Assembly: GCA_021229015.1 (NCBI GenBank)
Contig: CM037789.1
Location: forward strand, 34,627,477-34,691,476
Source of the DNA: Solen grandis
Lineage: Eukaryota; Mollusca; Bivalvia; Adapedonta; Solenidae
Direction of reading: 5' to 3'
Length of the DNA: 64,000 bases
Part shown: in pieces, positions 1 through 10,250 of the stretch
Numbering within the stretch: position 1 is the first letter of the stretch
Layout of the letters: each line of letters begins with the position of its first letter
Made by a program: the position numbers and the translations under genes
The notes under the pieces: model-generated
Databases searched by the model: none
What the model was told of the DNA's origin: nothing
What the model saw: only the letters and a program-made list of their open reading frames with translations

Positions 1-1127
1 ATGCAAACATCTTTTTGTGTGTGTGTGGGGGGGGGGGGGGGTATTAGAGTATTACGAGTATTATGAGAATGTAGCATATGTGTTTATTTTCATATGTTGT
101 TAAATGTATATAAAATTTTATACATGTTGTATCACATTACCTGCCATCATGTAAAATTGCCACATGGGTCTATGGCCTTCTGAATTAAAAAATAAAAAAC
201 TTGAAAACTTGAAACTTTATCGTAAATCGAGGATGCCGCCATTTTGTTTAGCCGCGGGTGTTTTGCGGATATTCGATTGAACTACAGGTAACAAAAGTTC
301 TACTGCTTCCGAAAGTCAGTCATGCGATGATCATAATTCACACCTCTAGTATCACACATTCAGCTTGCATTGTTACGTTAGTGTTCATTATGGCCAATAG
401 TTTGAGTAATTGTCTTCAGATGTTGACATCTTGTTGCTTGTTTGTCGCAAGTTCCTTTCCAAATGGAATTTGAAGTACACAATATTTATCTTTAACCGAA
501 CAGTTTTGTCTAAAATGGAACTAAGTAGCTGGAATATCCTCTGAATGTACTAAAACAATCAGCTGACTGTATAATCATATCACAATGACAGTCAAGGTTT
601 GTCTCAGTAATGACGATGCGATTCATGTCAATGAATTATTATGTAAAGTACAGTACAGTACTGAACAAGTTCTGGGTGAGTCACAGCGATATATAAACAA
701 ACGAGAACAATGGTTTCGTAAGCATTTCTTTCACAATTATATTGGAGAAATCACAAACAGACAACAATTTTCTGGCAAGTATATACGATAGAGCTTTAAT
801 ACCAATTTAAAATATGAATACAAACCATATAGACTTCGCCGATCGCCAATTTGGCTTCCTAGTGGGTGGGGTAAAGTTTGGAGACACGAAGGAAAAAGTG
901 AATTATCATGTATTGTGAGCACCCCTTCTCGGAAATCGAAATTGAAGTCATAGAAATGCACACAATACATGAGAGTTTATGGTATGTATGGCATTAAAAA
1001 AAAGGTGTGCCGTTTGCCACTTGTGCGTCAAATTAAGTCTGCATTTGTTTTCGTATATTTGTATTGCTTATTTTATTTTCATATGTATGTGAATCTAAGC
1101 ATGATGCTGAGATTAAAGTTGAGTCAA
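1..1127. other. Non-coding sequence with a G-run
   Basis: Mostly AT-rich sequence with no recognisable protein. It opens with a GT/G simple repeat (about 15-41). The only coding-like piece is the short candidate exon listed separately at 585-778. Base quality looks normal here, unlike the region after 2.7 kb. Confidence 0.5.
585..778 (+). CDS. Candidate first exon of an unrecognised gene
   Basis: An ATG in a reasonable context opens a frame of about 64 codons. The frame runs into a GTATAT that could serve as a splice donor at 779. The composition (mixed charged and aromatic residues, KREQWFRKHF near the end) is more protein-like than its surroundings. I recognise no family and see no matching downstream exon before the satellite. 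It could equally be a chance open frame. Confidence 0.15.
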
Positions 1128-1339
1128 TTTCCGGTTATTGACAAAGTGCAAGGTACCGCGCCAAATTACATGTGTATCGGAAAAAAAAACATAATGCACA
1201 AGATCGACATGAAAAACAGATTTCCGGTTATTGACAAAGTGCAAGGTACCGCGCCAAATTACATGTGCATCGGAACAAAACATAATACACAAGATCGACA
1301 TGAAAAACAGATTTCCGGTTATTGACAAAGTGCAAGGTA
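1128..1339 (+). repeat. Satellite array, left part (about 2.3 monomers)
   Basis: Head-to-tail monomers of 91-93 bp start with TTTCCGG at 1128, 1221 and 1312. A monomer reads roughly TTTCCGGTTATTGACAAAG, then a GTACCGCGCC segment, then ATCGACATGAAAAACAG. The third monomer is cut off after 'caaggta', exactly where the Polinton end begins. The rest of the same array resumes at 15797, so the two pieces were one array before the insertion. Confidence 0.9.
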
Positions 1340-1545
1340 AGTAGTTATATATTGATAGTGCCTGGCTCACCCCCCCCACTCCTCCAAAGCCAGGCACTAT
1401 CAATACTATAACTACTAATTAGTTAAAAAAATCAAAAAAATCACACTAATGTAAAATTTAAAATAACACATGTGTAAATTTTTAAAAAAAAACAACAATG
1501 AAAATTTGTGTTTTTTCCTAAAACCCTTTACATTTTTTTAATAAT
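1340..1545 (+). repeat. Left terminal inverted repeat of the Polinton
   Basis: The reverse complement of about 15600-15797 aligns with this stretch across the terminal hairpin, the CTAATTA block at about 1413, the AAAAAAATCACA block at about 1434 and ACACATGTG at about 1466. This copy is clean. The right copy has many neighbour-base substitutions. Confidence 0.75.
1341..1415. other. Terminal hairpin inside the Polinton TIR
   Basis: Left arm 1341-1367 (GTAGTTATATATTGATAG then TGCCTGGCT) pairs with right arm 1388-1415. One G is unmatched in the 27-28 bp stem. The loop is C-rich (CACCCCCCCCACTCC...). The TIR therefore starts with its own stem-loop, and a distorted version of it is visible at the other end (about 15708-15796). 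Confidence 0.85.
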
Positions 1546-2184
1546 GCTTTATGCTAAAAAATAAAAAAAAAACAACAAAAACCGCGTCTGACAAACACAC
1601 TAATTTTAACCCCAACACTGGGCAATTTATTACGCGCACACCCAGTGTTGGGAGTGAACCTTTAGCCTTTCTTAAACCATCTAACCTGTGGGCTCGCAAC
1701 CAACTATAACCTCTAACAAATGCTTAATTACACGATAGGGAGAAATCTATTGTGCGCGCAACTATCATGCAATCAAACATTCACATAGAGGTATTATTAG
1801 CCACTACCCTTAAACAAGCTAGACAGGTGTCATACTGAGCCTCCAGAGCCTAGCATGTGTCAAGCACGGCCATAAATGTATACACACACTCTGCTTATAT
1901 AGGTTATGTTTTTTAAAATTAACAAACAATTAGGTTGTAAATTTGCATATAAGGTATAAATATATTTTTTAATTTAATTTAATCAAACATTTTTTTAATT
2001 TTTAATATATATGGTGTATATTAATACAATATAAATTAATATTATTAAATAATAAAAAAACAAAAACATGAATCATTTATTAAATCAGGAAAACAATATA
2101 ATAATATAAAATAAAGGGAGATAACACATAAAGGTTTCCTATTTATAGACTGAAACCAATATCTATTTATAAATCTAGAACTCG
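1546..2184. other. Polinton subterminal non-coding segment
   Basis: AT-rich sequence between the TIR and the integrase stop codon. A short inverted pair, CCCAACACTGGGC (about 1611) and CCCAGTGTTGGGA (about 1641), flanks 'aatttattacgcgcaca'. No open frame is worth naming. Confidence 0.4.
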
Positions 2185-2700
2185 TTATTGTAATTCTTGT
2201 TCATAAAAACTACCTGTAATGTCTTCACCTTTTAAATCTTTTATTTTATAAGTAACAGGATTTGTATTTAAAACTTGTTCAATTACAAATATTTCTCTAG
2301 TCCAACGAGTAGTATAACCCTTTTCAAATTTACCTTTCTTTTTTGTTATTCTTACTCTATCTCCAACTTTGAATTTAGGTTTCTTAATTTTCTTTTCTTC
2401 TTGGAAATAAATTTTCTACACTTTAATGTATTTTTTGTTTACTTGCTTCAACAGGTGCATTTTAATTGAAAAATAAATGTTTTATTAAAATCTTTAACTA
2501 ATTGATCTAATAATATAAATTTGTAGTTTCATAGCATAAAATATTTAAACTATTGTTTTCATAGTTCCTATCCAACGTTCTACTACACTAGATTTTTCTT
2601 CTTCTCTTTGAAATAATTTTATGTTATTATCTTTTAACAACTTTTCCCTTGTCGATTATAAAATTCAACCCTTTATCTACCAAAAAAAAATTGGGTTTTT
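2185..2700 (-). pseudogene. Polinton integrase, C-terminal part
   Basis: Reading leftward from 2700, fragments in changing frames carry the residues EEKSSVVERWIGTMK (about 2560-2620). After frame breaks come KCTPVEASK (about 2440-2465) and then an uninterrupted C-terminal domain with KVGDRVRI (about 2345-2370), FEKGYTTRWTREIF and FYEQELQ, stopping at TAA 2185-2187. In the retroviral-type integrases of Polintons the ERW block belongs to the catalytic core, and the KxGDxVRI...FEKGY...W domain is the SH3/chromo-like tail. The first two catalytic Asp residues would lie beyond 2700, where the sequence becomes unreadable. The enzyme would join element ends to host DNA. Family assignment rests on these motifs. 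At least three frame changes make this copy non-functional as written. Confidence 0.7.
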
Positions 2701-3779
2701 TTTCTTCAAATAAGTTTTAAACCCTTCATTTACTTTACTCCTGTTTTTTTTTTTAAAGGGAAATTTAAACCCAACCAATTACAAAAAACTTATAACTGCT
2801 AATAAATATTTATAATGTTTATTTTGTTTTAAATATTGTTGCTATTACCAAATAAAACACCCATTTTTATCTATTGAATCAAAAAAAACACGTCTTTTGG
2901 GAAAAATTTTCTTTTAATTCTATATTAATTACTGCTAATTTTTTTGTTCCTATAAATCTTTTTTTTTAATCCACATCAGAACATTTAGTTTTTAACTTTG
3001 CTTTTAAAGTTTTTTGGTTTACTTTTCACTGAATTATTTTCGTTTTTCTTTTTACAAAAAAACAATATTTTTGGGTGACCCATTTTAAGAAAAAAAAAAT
3101 GGTGAAGGAAAAATCTGAAAAAAAAAGGGGGTGAATAAAAATATAATAATTTTTTACAAAAAATTCTAAAGCCCCTAGGGGGTAAAGCAAAATGCAAAAA
3201 TGTTTAACTTTTTAAAAGAGATCTCGAGAAAGAAACAAAAAAAAAATATAAACAATCTTATCAAAGTTTATGGAAAGAAATCAATTACAAAGAAATTTTA
3301 TTATTTTAGAAATAAAAATAATTAAAAAATGTATTCAAAAAAAGGTCGAAAAAAAAAACCAAATCTTTTAAAGATTTTATTAGAAAAAATATTAAAAATA
3401 TAGATAAGAAGATTAACTAAATTTTAAAACTTATTAAAATAAAATAGTTTTAATCATTTTCCTTTGAAAATAAAAATAAAAATAACAAGTGAAAATTAAC
3501 CCCTTACTCTTGAATAATAGAAAGTCTTATCTATCCTGTTCAAGTTATTCAAACACAAAAAAATTTTGTTACATCTTAAATATTTATAGAAAAATTTTTA
3601 AGCTGGGTTTTAAAAATTTTCAAAAAAGAGGTCGGGTTTTGTTTTTAGAATAAAAAAAGTGAGAATAAAAAAATAAAAATTTTGATTATCAGAAAGCTCA
3701 TCTTAAACCCCCCTTAAATTTTAAATCAAATAATATTATTATTTAAAAAAATAAAAATGATAATAAATGTTTCTCGGGA
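2701..3779. other. Unassigned Polinton interior
   Basis: This stretch should hold the N-terminal half of the integrase and the gap before the polymerase. Homopolymer runs dominate and no frame stays open long enough to place a motif. Confidence 0.4.
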
Positions 3780-6700
3780 AATACTATAAAAGTTATTCCT
3801 GAGATGATAACAAAGAAAGGAAACAAATAAAACCATAGAAAAAAAACAATATGAATGGATTGAAATCCTGACCCCAAAAAAGATTTTTCAAAAGTAGAGA
3901 GACAAAATAATATATTATAAATGTTTTGCATTAGAAGATCAATCTAATAAAAAAATCTTTATATCCATTTATTTTTCAAACAGAAAGTGAAAATAAAATT
4001 GATCTTTTATACATTGAAAGTAATGAAAATAAGTTTCAACGGGAACAAATTTTCCTTCCCCATTTTTTTTTTAAAATTAAAAAATTTAGATATTTTCTAT
4101 AAAAAAATCATAAATCTTTTACATTAGAAATTTGTTTACAAGGATTTCAAAGGGAAACAACACAAAAAACAAAAAAAATTTTTAAAAAATGAACATTGAA
4201 AGTTGTAATCCTAAATAGGAAAAAATATTCTTAAATTTAAAATTTTACCATTTTAAAAAATAAATTACCATTTTTTTAATTTTGTGATTTTGAATCAAAT
4301 AAATTCCTTTCTACACCTAAACCCAAATCCTAAAAAATTTTACACAAATAAAATATTTAAAAAAGAATAAATTTAGGGAAAAATTTCATTCAGATTATCC
4401 AAAATTATAAATCCAAAATACTTTTCTTATGTTGGAAATAATGCAATAAAAAATATTAAAAAAATAAAAAAGATATTTAAAGAAAAAAATTTAAGATCTC
4501 CCTTAATGAACAAAAAAAAAACCAAAACTAAGTAGGGGGGAAGAAGATAAATTTTAAAGAAGCAACTGAATTTTATATTTGTGAAAAAAGGTTTTGAAAA
4601 AAAAAGTGTAATAATGTTTCAATGGAACAGCCGACAAAGCCCGTAAAGTAAAGAAATAATCCTTCGGGGGAAATAGAGGGCAGCATGAAATATGAAATAC
4701 AAAAAGAAAAAGGTAAGTAACAAAATTAATACCGTACTTTCATAAGGTTCAATTATAAATTTCCATTTTTAATTAAAAACTTAGAATATAAAGATAAGAT
4801 AAAAAATTAACCTTTAAATAAAAATCTGAAGAATATAATCAAATTGATTTGGGTCATATTAAAAAAAATTAAGATTTTTTAGATTCTATAGATTTTTTTT
4901 AAAAAGGGACTATCAAATGTTGCTAAATCTTTAAAAGAATTTCCTATTTTAAAAATGAAATTAAAGCACTAATTTTTTAAAACAAAAAGGGTTTTTCCCC
5001 TTTGAATTATTGACTCTTTTAAAAAGTTAAAAGAAACTGAATTTACCACCATAGAAAAGTTTTTTTTTCAAAACTTAGACAAGAAGAATATCTAAGATAA
5101 AATAGCATAAAAAAAAAGGGTTTTGGGAATATCAAATTGTAAAACTTTTACGGTTTATCATAATTATTTTTAAAAAAACAATTTCTTATTTTAGCAATTT
5201 TTTGAACAATTGAAATTTCTTCTTAGAAAAACATGAAAAGACCCTGCTTATTGTTTTTTGCTCCTGGTTAACCTGCAAATGTGGAAAAAATTACTGGGTA
5301 GATTAGAACTTTTAAGGATTATATAAGTTTTAATGTTTGAGGAAGGATTAAGGAGGATTTTTCAGGAGTATTAGGTCTAGACATGTAAAAGCATAAAATA
5401 ATTACTCCTAAATTATGTGAAATTTTAGAATAATAAGAATTAAAAAAGAGAAATGTTGAAAAAATTTAAAAAAGGGTGGAGATTTAAAAAATTTTCTTAG
5501 AAAAAAAATTTTATTAATTTAGATGTAATAATTTTTTACGGATTTCAAGTCTAAAACCTCTTCCAAAAAAGTTTTTTTAAAGGGGAAAAGACCAAATTAA
5601 ATTTAAATTTTCCAAAGGAGTGTTTCAAAAAAAATTTCCAGCTGGAACCCCAAACACCCGATGAAATCCGTAGAGGTTGATAGTAGAAGTGATTTAAGTA
5701 TAAAACAAGTGTAGAAATAAAACATTTAAATATCCTTTAGACCTGAGAAAGTGTGTAAAAAAGAAAAAAACTTTCTCCCAAAATTAAAATTATTAGAAAA
5801 AAAAAATAGAACTTTAGTAAAAAGAAAAAATTATTTTTTACTTTAAAAGATAAAAAAAAATATATTGTAAAACCTAAATTTTTTAAAAGGTAAAAAAATT
5901 AGGAATAAAAGTTCAAAGTTTATAGAACAATTTTCTTTAAAGAAAAATTGTTAAAAAAATAATGTTTTAACAGAACAAAAATAAATCAACCTCTGTTTTG
6001 AAAAGGATTTTTGAAATTTAAATGAATAATTCTTTTTTAGACTTTAAAAATTAAGGGGAAGAAATGAGATTAAACTACTTCTATAGGGGAGAAGAAAAAA
6101 AATTATAAATAAACCTAATTTTAAAGTTTCAGTTATATTCAGAAAAACCTTTTGAAATTGAAAAAATTTTATTTCTTTAAATTTTTAATAAACCTTTTTA
6201 TTGGGACAACAATTTGTTATTCAAAAAAATTTAAAGTATCCCTTTTATTAAAATGTTTTTAAATAAACTTGGGAAAAGAATGAACAGTTGCTTCAGTTTC
6301 ATTTTTTAGGGTACTCCAAAAATAAAAAGATAAAAAAAAAAATAATTTATAAATAGAAAATCTAAAATTTTAAAATTACAAAGGGAAAATTTATTGTAAA
6401 TTTTTACCACCGGACTTTGTCCTAGAAAAATTGAGAAGTTTGGCAAGAAAAGGGATTTGCTAAAAAAAAAAAACTGAATTAAAAACATGAAACAAAAAAA
6501 AGAAATTTTTTAGAGTTGTTACCCAAGGGGGTTTTGTTGATGTACAGAAAAACTTTCCTAATAAAAATGATAAAAAATTTTTAAAAAACCCTAAAGATTT
6601 AACACAAATCAAATCTTTTTTTTAACGATAATTATAAAGAAACATTAAACCCCACCAAAAAAAGAAAATTTTTAAAATTGAACCAACAACTTAGAAGAAA

Positions 6701-7050
6701 AAAGCTTTTTTTGAAGGATTTTTTTAGCAGAGGGATCTAGTGGAATTTATCCAAAAAATAATATTTTTGGGTTTTTAAATTAAAGATTTAAATCTTTTAA
6801 AAATAAATTTTTAAATGTGTAAAAAATATCCAACTTTTTTTAAAATAAAGATTGTATGGATCATCTGCAGTTTATAATTTACCCCTAAAGGGAAATATAA
6901 AAAAAATTTAAATACAATTTAAAAAATTTATACAAAAAAAAAAGAAAAATAATTCCTTAAAAATTTTAAAAAAGATTTAAAATTTAAATTATTCTTTTTC
7001 AGAGGATTTTACCAAGGGAGGATATAAAAAGGGAAAGAATTCAAATTTTC
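3780..7050 (+). pseudogene. Protein-primed family B DNA polymerase (Polinton pPolB), shattered
   Basis: Pieces appear in the right order on the plus strand, in constantly changing frames. Near 3890-4040 there is VERQNNI and later KIDLLYIESNENK, typical of the N-terminal region. At 4626-4740 the remains of the basic GKYRGAAH-like segment appear (reads ADKARKVK, then a TGK.RAA pattern). At 4825-4860 there is SEEYNQIDLGHI, followed by FLDSIDFF (about 4874-4899) from the exonuclease region. FPILKNEIKA follows at about 4941-4970. NCKTF and a YHNYFLK block sit near 5137-5170. LDVNNFYG (about 5520) fits the DxxSLYP-like Pol motif A, with RPEKVCKKEK (5739-5768) and NRTLVK (about 5808) downstream. I could not find a readable YGDTDS catalytic motif. 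The enzyme would replicate the element using a terminal protein. Dozens of frame breaks; the boundaries are approximate. Confidence 0.65.
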
Positions 7051-8037
7051 TTTTTTCAAAAAAAAAGTAAAATTAATTTTCATGTTTACATTATCTTTAA
7101 ATCTTAGGATAAAATGCCAAACATTAATACAAGAATAATAAACCAAATATATTTTCATTAACATAACAAAAAAAAAAAATTGCACAGTAAAAAAAATAAT
7201 CCTTTGGGAAAAGAAAAAAGAAAAGTAAAAATTTTCTCAAAACGGGGGATTTTAATTGTGGTTTCCTTAATCTGTTCAAATAGGATTCTTCTTCTATCAA
7301 TAACAACAAAAAAATTTTTATAAAGTTTTAAAGAAAAAATAAAAATGAACATCTAGATACTTGGGGACTACCCTAAAGACATCCACTTCTTCACAAAAAA
7401 AAAAAAGAAATTTGGAATTTTAAAAAAACTAAATGGAAAAATTATGAATGAAAGTTTTTTTTAAGAGTAAAGCTATTTTTTTCTTTAACGATGTCGAAGA
7501 TTTCAGGGCTGCTACGGCAAAGCCCGGCTGTAAAACCATAGCAAAAAAGGAAAAAAGAAAAAAAAGGGAAAATGGGACAAAAACAAAAAAAAGTATAAAG
7601 TTTGATATTATAAAAATTGTTTTTTTTAATAAAACACAACAAAAAATAAATGTATACTTTAAACCAAAAACATAAAAAGTTTTTAAGAGGTTAATAAAAA
7701 AAATATGTCCCCATTTAATTAAAAGATATATTTTGCAATGGAATAGATACTTTACCCTTTACGAAATTTCCATGCTAAAACCCTACAGCTAAATCCCTGT
7801 TACAAATAAACATTTTCTCTACTCTTTTGGTTTTCCCGGGGAGTAAAAATCATTTAATTTTGGTTTTTGGAAAATTTTCTATTGTTTAGGACAAAGTCCG
7901 GCTGCGTAGTTTTACCTGTGATATAGTAATATTGTTTCACTGCTTTCAAAAAATTTTCCAAAAGGTTTGTTCAGAGTGGTGTTTTTTTTTTAATTTTTAT
8001 TTTAAAATCAAATCTTTGTGTTCTTTTTAATCCATTA
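7051..8037. other. Unassigned Polinton interior
   Basis: Homopolymer-rich sequence after the polymerase. A few short frames are open on both strands (for example 7448-7675 plus and 7442-7642 minus), but they mirror one another and carry no motif I recognise. Confidence 0.35.
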
Positions 8038-8183
8038 TCAGTGAAATTGTAATTTTTCCTCGCTTATCATGTCTTTTTCTCTCTTCATACTTTTTCTCCC
8101 CATATGAGAAAACAAAAAATTACTACCGAAAAGGCTAATGCATTCCTGCTTTTTCCCCCAAAATCCGCTATTGCACTTGCCAT
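8038..8183 (-). pseudogene. Small Polinton protein of unknown role, frameshifted
   Basis: An ATG at 8181-8183 opens with MASAIADFGGKS, a Gly/Ala-rich N-terminus. A frame change near 8130 leads into GSNFLFSH and then a charged stretch rich in Lys and Glu, ending at TGA 8038-8040. The layout (small hydrophobic Gly/Ala start followed by a charged helix) resembles a short unnamed Polinton gene often found near the capsid genes, but I cannot confirm this. Confidence 0.3.
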
Positions 8184-9879
8184 TTTAATATTTAAAAAAA
8201 ATAAACCTACTTATAATATCGCAGAATAATCCCTTGTTTAACCAACATATCTTTTATAAGTAGCTAGAAAAATATCAAGAGTTAACTTAAAACATCACTA
8301 AAATTTAAATCTCTTTAGGAGCGGGTTTTTTAAAAACTTTTTAATTTTTCTCAAAACCATTGTTAAAACAAAAAACTACTCCTCCCGATAAGCTGTTTTT
8401 AACAAGTTTTTTTTTCACCCCATTTTTTAGAAAAACAAATTTTGTTTTCCCAGCGGGGAGATCAATGGAAAAAATTTTTCCAGTGTGAAACATTAAGATC
8501 AAATGGATAATTTCTTCTTGTTTTCTTTTTTTGTGGTTGTTAGTACTATGGGTTTTTTTCAGCTGTGGACTTGTCCAGCACTAGAATGGTTTTTCTTTCT
8601 TAGATTTTTATTTGTTTAATATAATTCCCAACCAAAAAATCCAATTATATATAAAGGTTTTAATTTTTATAAAAATTTTTACTTGTGTTCTTATTTGTTT
8701 TCAACCCCATCCTTTTTTTGTAATACTACAACAAAGTTGGGCGTCCACTACGAGGCTGGGGGGAAACTTCGTTCCTTTTCCCATGGGACTGGTCAGGTTT
8801 TTTTGTAATTTTTGGGATTCTGCATTTTTTTTTTTTTTTTTCAAATCTTTTCTTTTTAATTTTTTTAATTTTTTTCTCTGCTTTCTTTCCTCCCTTCCTC
8901 TTTTTGGTTTTTCTTTTTTCAGGTCTGGTTTTGCCCTTCCCTTTTTTTGAAAAAATTCTTTTGTTTTCCTTTTTTGGTTGTGTCTTCAAATCATTTTTAT
9001 TTCTTAAACCCACCGGGCTTTGCCGAATTTAAATTTTTTTCTATTGTTTTAATACGTTGAAAAGAGAAAGAAACATTCCATATTTTATAATAAAATTCAC
9101 AAATAAGAATTTAAAAAGATTATTAAAAAAAATTTCATTTAATCTTTTATTAATTTAGGGTTTTTTTTAACTTTTTTAAAAATTTAGAGACTCCCCTAAC
9201 ATATAAATTATAAAAGAATTCCCTAAATTTTTTTGTCATACTTGACCTAATCTTTCTTTTTACGAATATTAATTTATTAATTTCTTTATTGGGAATTTTT
9301 TAATATCTAAAATTTTAGATTTCTTTTCCCCAAAAAATTTTTTACTCATTTCCCCCAAAAACAAGACTAAAAAGTCTTTCTCTTTTTTTATTTTTCATTT
9401 TTAAAATTTTTGGATTTTTGGTTTTTTTTAATTTTTTTTTATTTAAATTTCTTCGCATTTTATTTTTTAAAAATTTAAATAGATTTTTTTTTTTTGTTTT
9501 TAAAATTAATTTTTTATAATTATAATGAATAATATTAAAAAAAAGAATATAATATAAAAAAATTTAATACAGACAAGCTGTTAAAAAAAATCTCCATTTT
9601 ATTATTAAACAGGCAAAGCACCGGGTTTCCCCGCAACAAAGTAATTTGTGGTTACATTTTTAAAAATTTAATTTCTAGTTTCTTTTTTTTCAATTCTTCT
9701 TTTTCCTTTGTCTTTTTCTAATTAATAAATATTTTTCTCTTAAAAAGTTTTTAAAACCCTATCTTTAGTTTAAAACAAAAAAAACCCTTTTTTTTTGTTC
9801 TCTAAGACTTTTTAAAAAAAAAAATTATATCTTTTTGAAATAAACCCCTAAGATTTTTCAGCATTCTTCCCCAAAAACT
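8184..9879. other. Unassigned Polinton interior, probably minus-strand coding
   Basis: Several minus-strand pieces look protein-like, for example a Lys/Arg-rich stretch at 8726-9013 and a segment around 8440-8560 with LILMFHTGKIFSIDLPAGK. None could be assigned to the capsid or protease genes expected here. Confidence 0.3.
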
Positions 9880-10250
9880 ATTCAGAAAAACAATCTCTTT
9901 CTTTTTTAATCTTTTGTAGCCACAATCATCTATAAAATATAGTGTTGGGTTTCCCCTTTAATTTTTTTAAAGAAAAAACTTAAAAGTTCTTGTAGTTTTT
10001 CTACTCCATTAAAAATAGGATTAACAATTATTAAATTCTTTGTTTTTGGGTTTTTAAAACAGAGATCCATTCCTTTTTTTATGCTTTATTCCCTTGAAAA
10101 TTGGCATAGTAAATAATAATTTAAATACACCTATTATTCTTTTTTTAAAAGTCAAAACAAATTTTGTTTTTCCACATCCTGTTTGTCCCAAATAAAATTT
10201 CCGTGTGGGTATTTTTGGTAATGCTACACAGCCCATTTGTTCGTTCATCC
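9880..10250 (-). pseudogene. Packaging-type P-loop ATPase (FtsK/HerA family), frameshifted
   Basis: An open frame at 10054-10248 holds a perfect Walker A motif, GQTGCGKT, encoded at 10165-10188, preceded by PTRKFYL (a strand leading into the P-loop). About 75 codons downstream, in another frame, TLYFIDDC at 9919-9945 is a good Walker B (hydrophobic strand followed by two Asp). This spacing fits the A32-like genome-packaging ATPases carried by Polintons. They would pump DNA into the icosahedral capsid. The piece between the motifs includes NPIFNGVEKLQELL. At least one frameshift separates the two motifs. The gene may extend right toward 10390. Of the smeared genes, this one is identified with most confidence from its motifs. 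Confidence 0.65.

Noticed and set aside
969..1403. Open frames of 96-118 codons on both strands across the satellite
   Set aside because: They exist because the ~92-bp monomer happens to lack stops in some frames. The protein repeats simply mirror the monomer.
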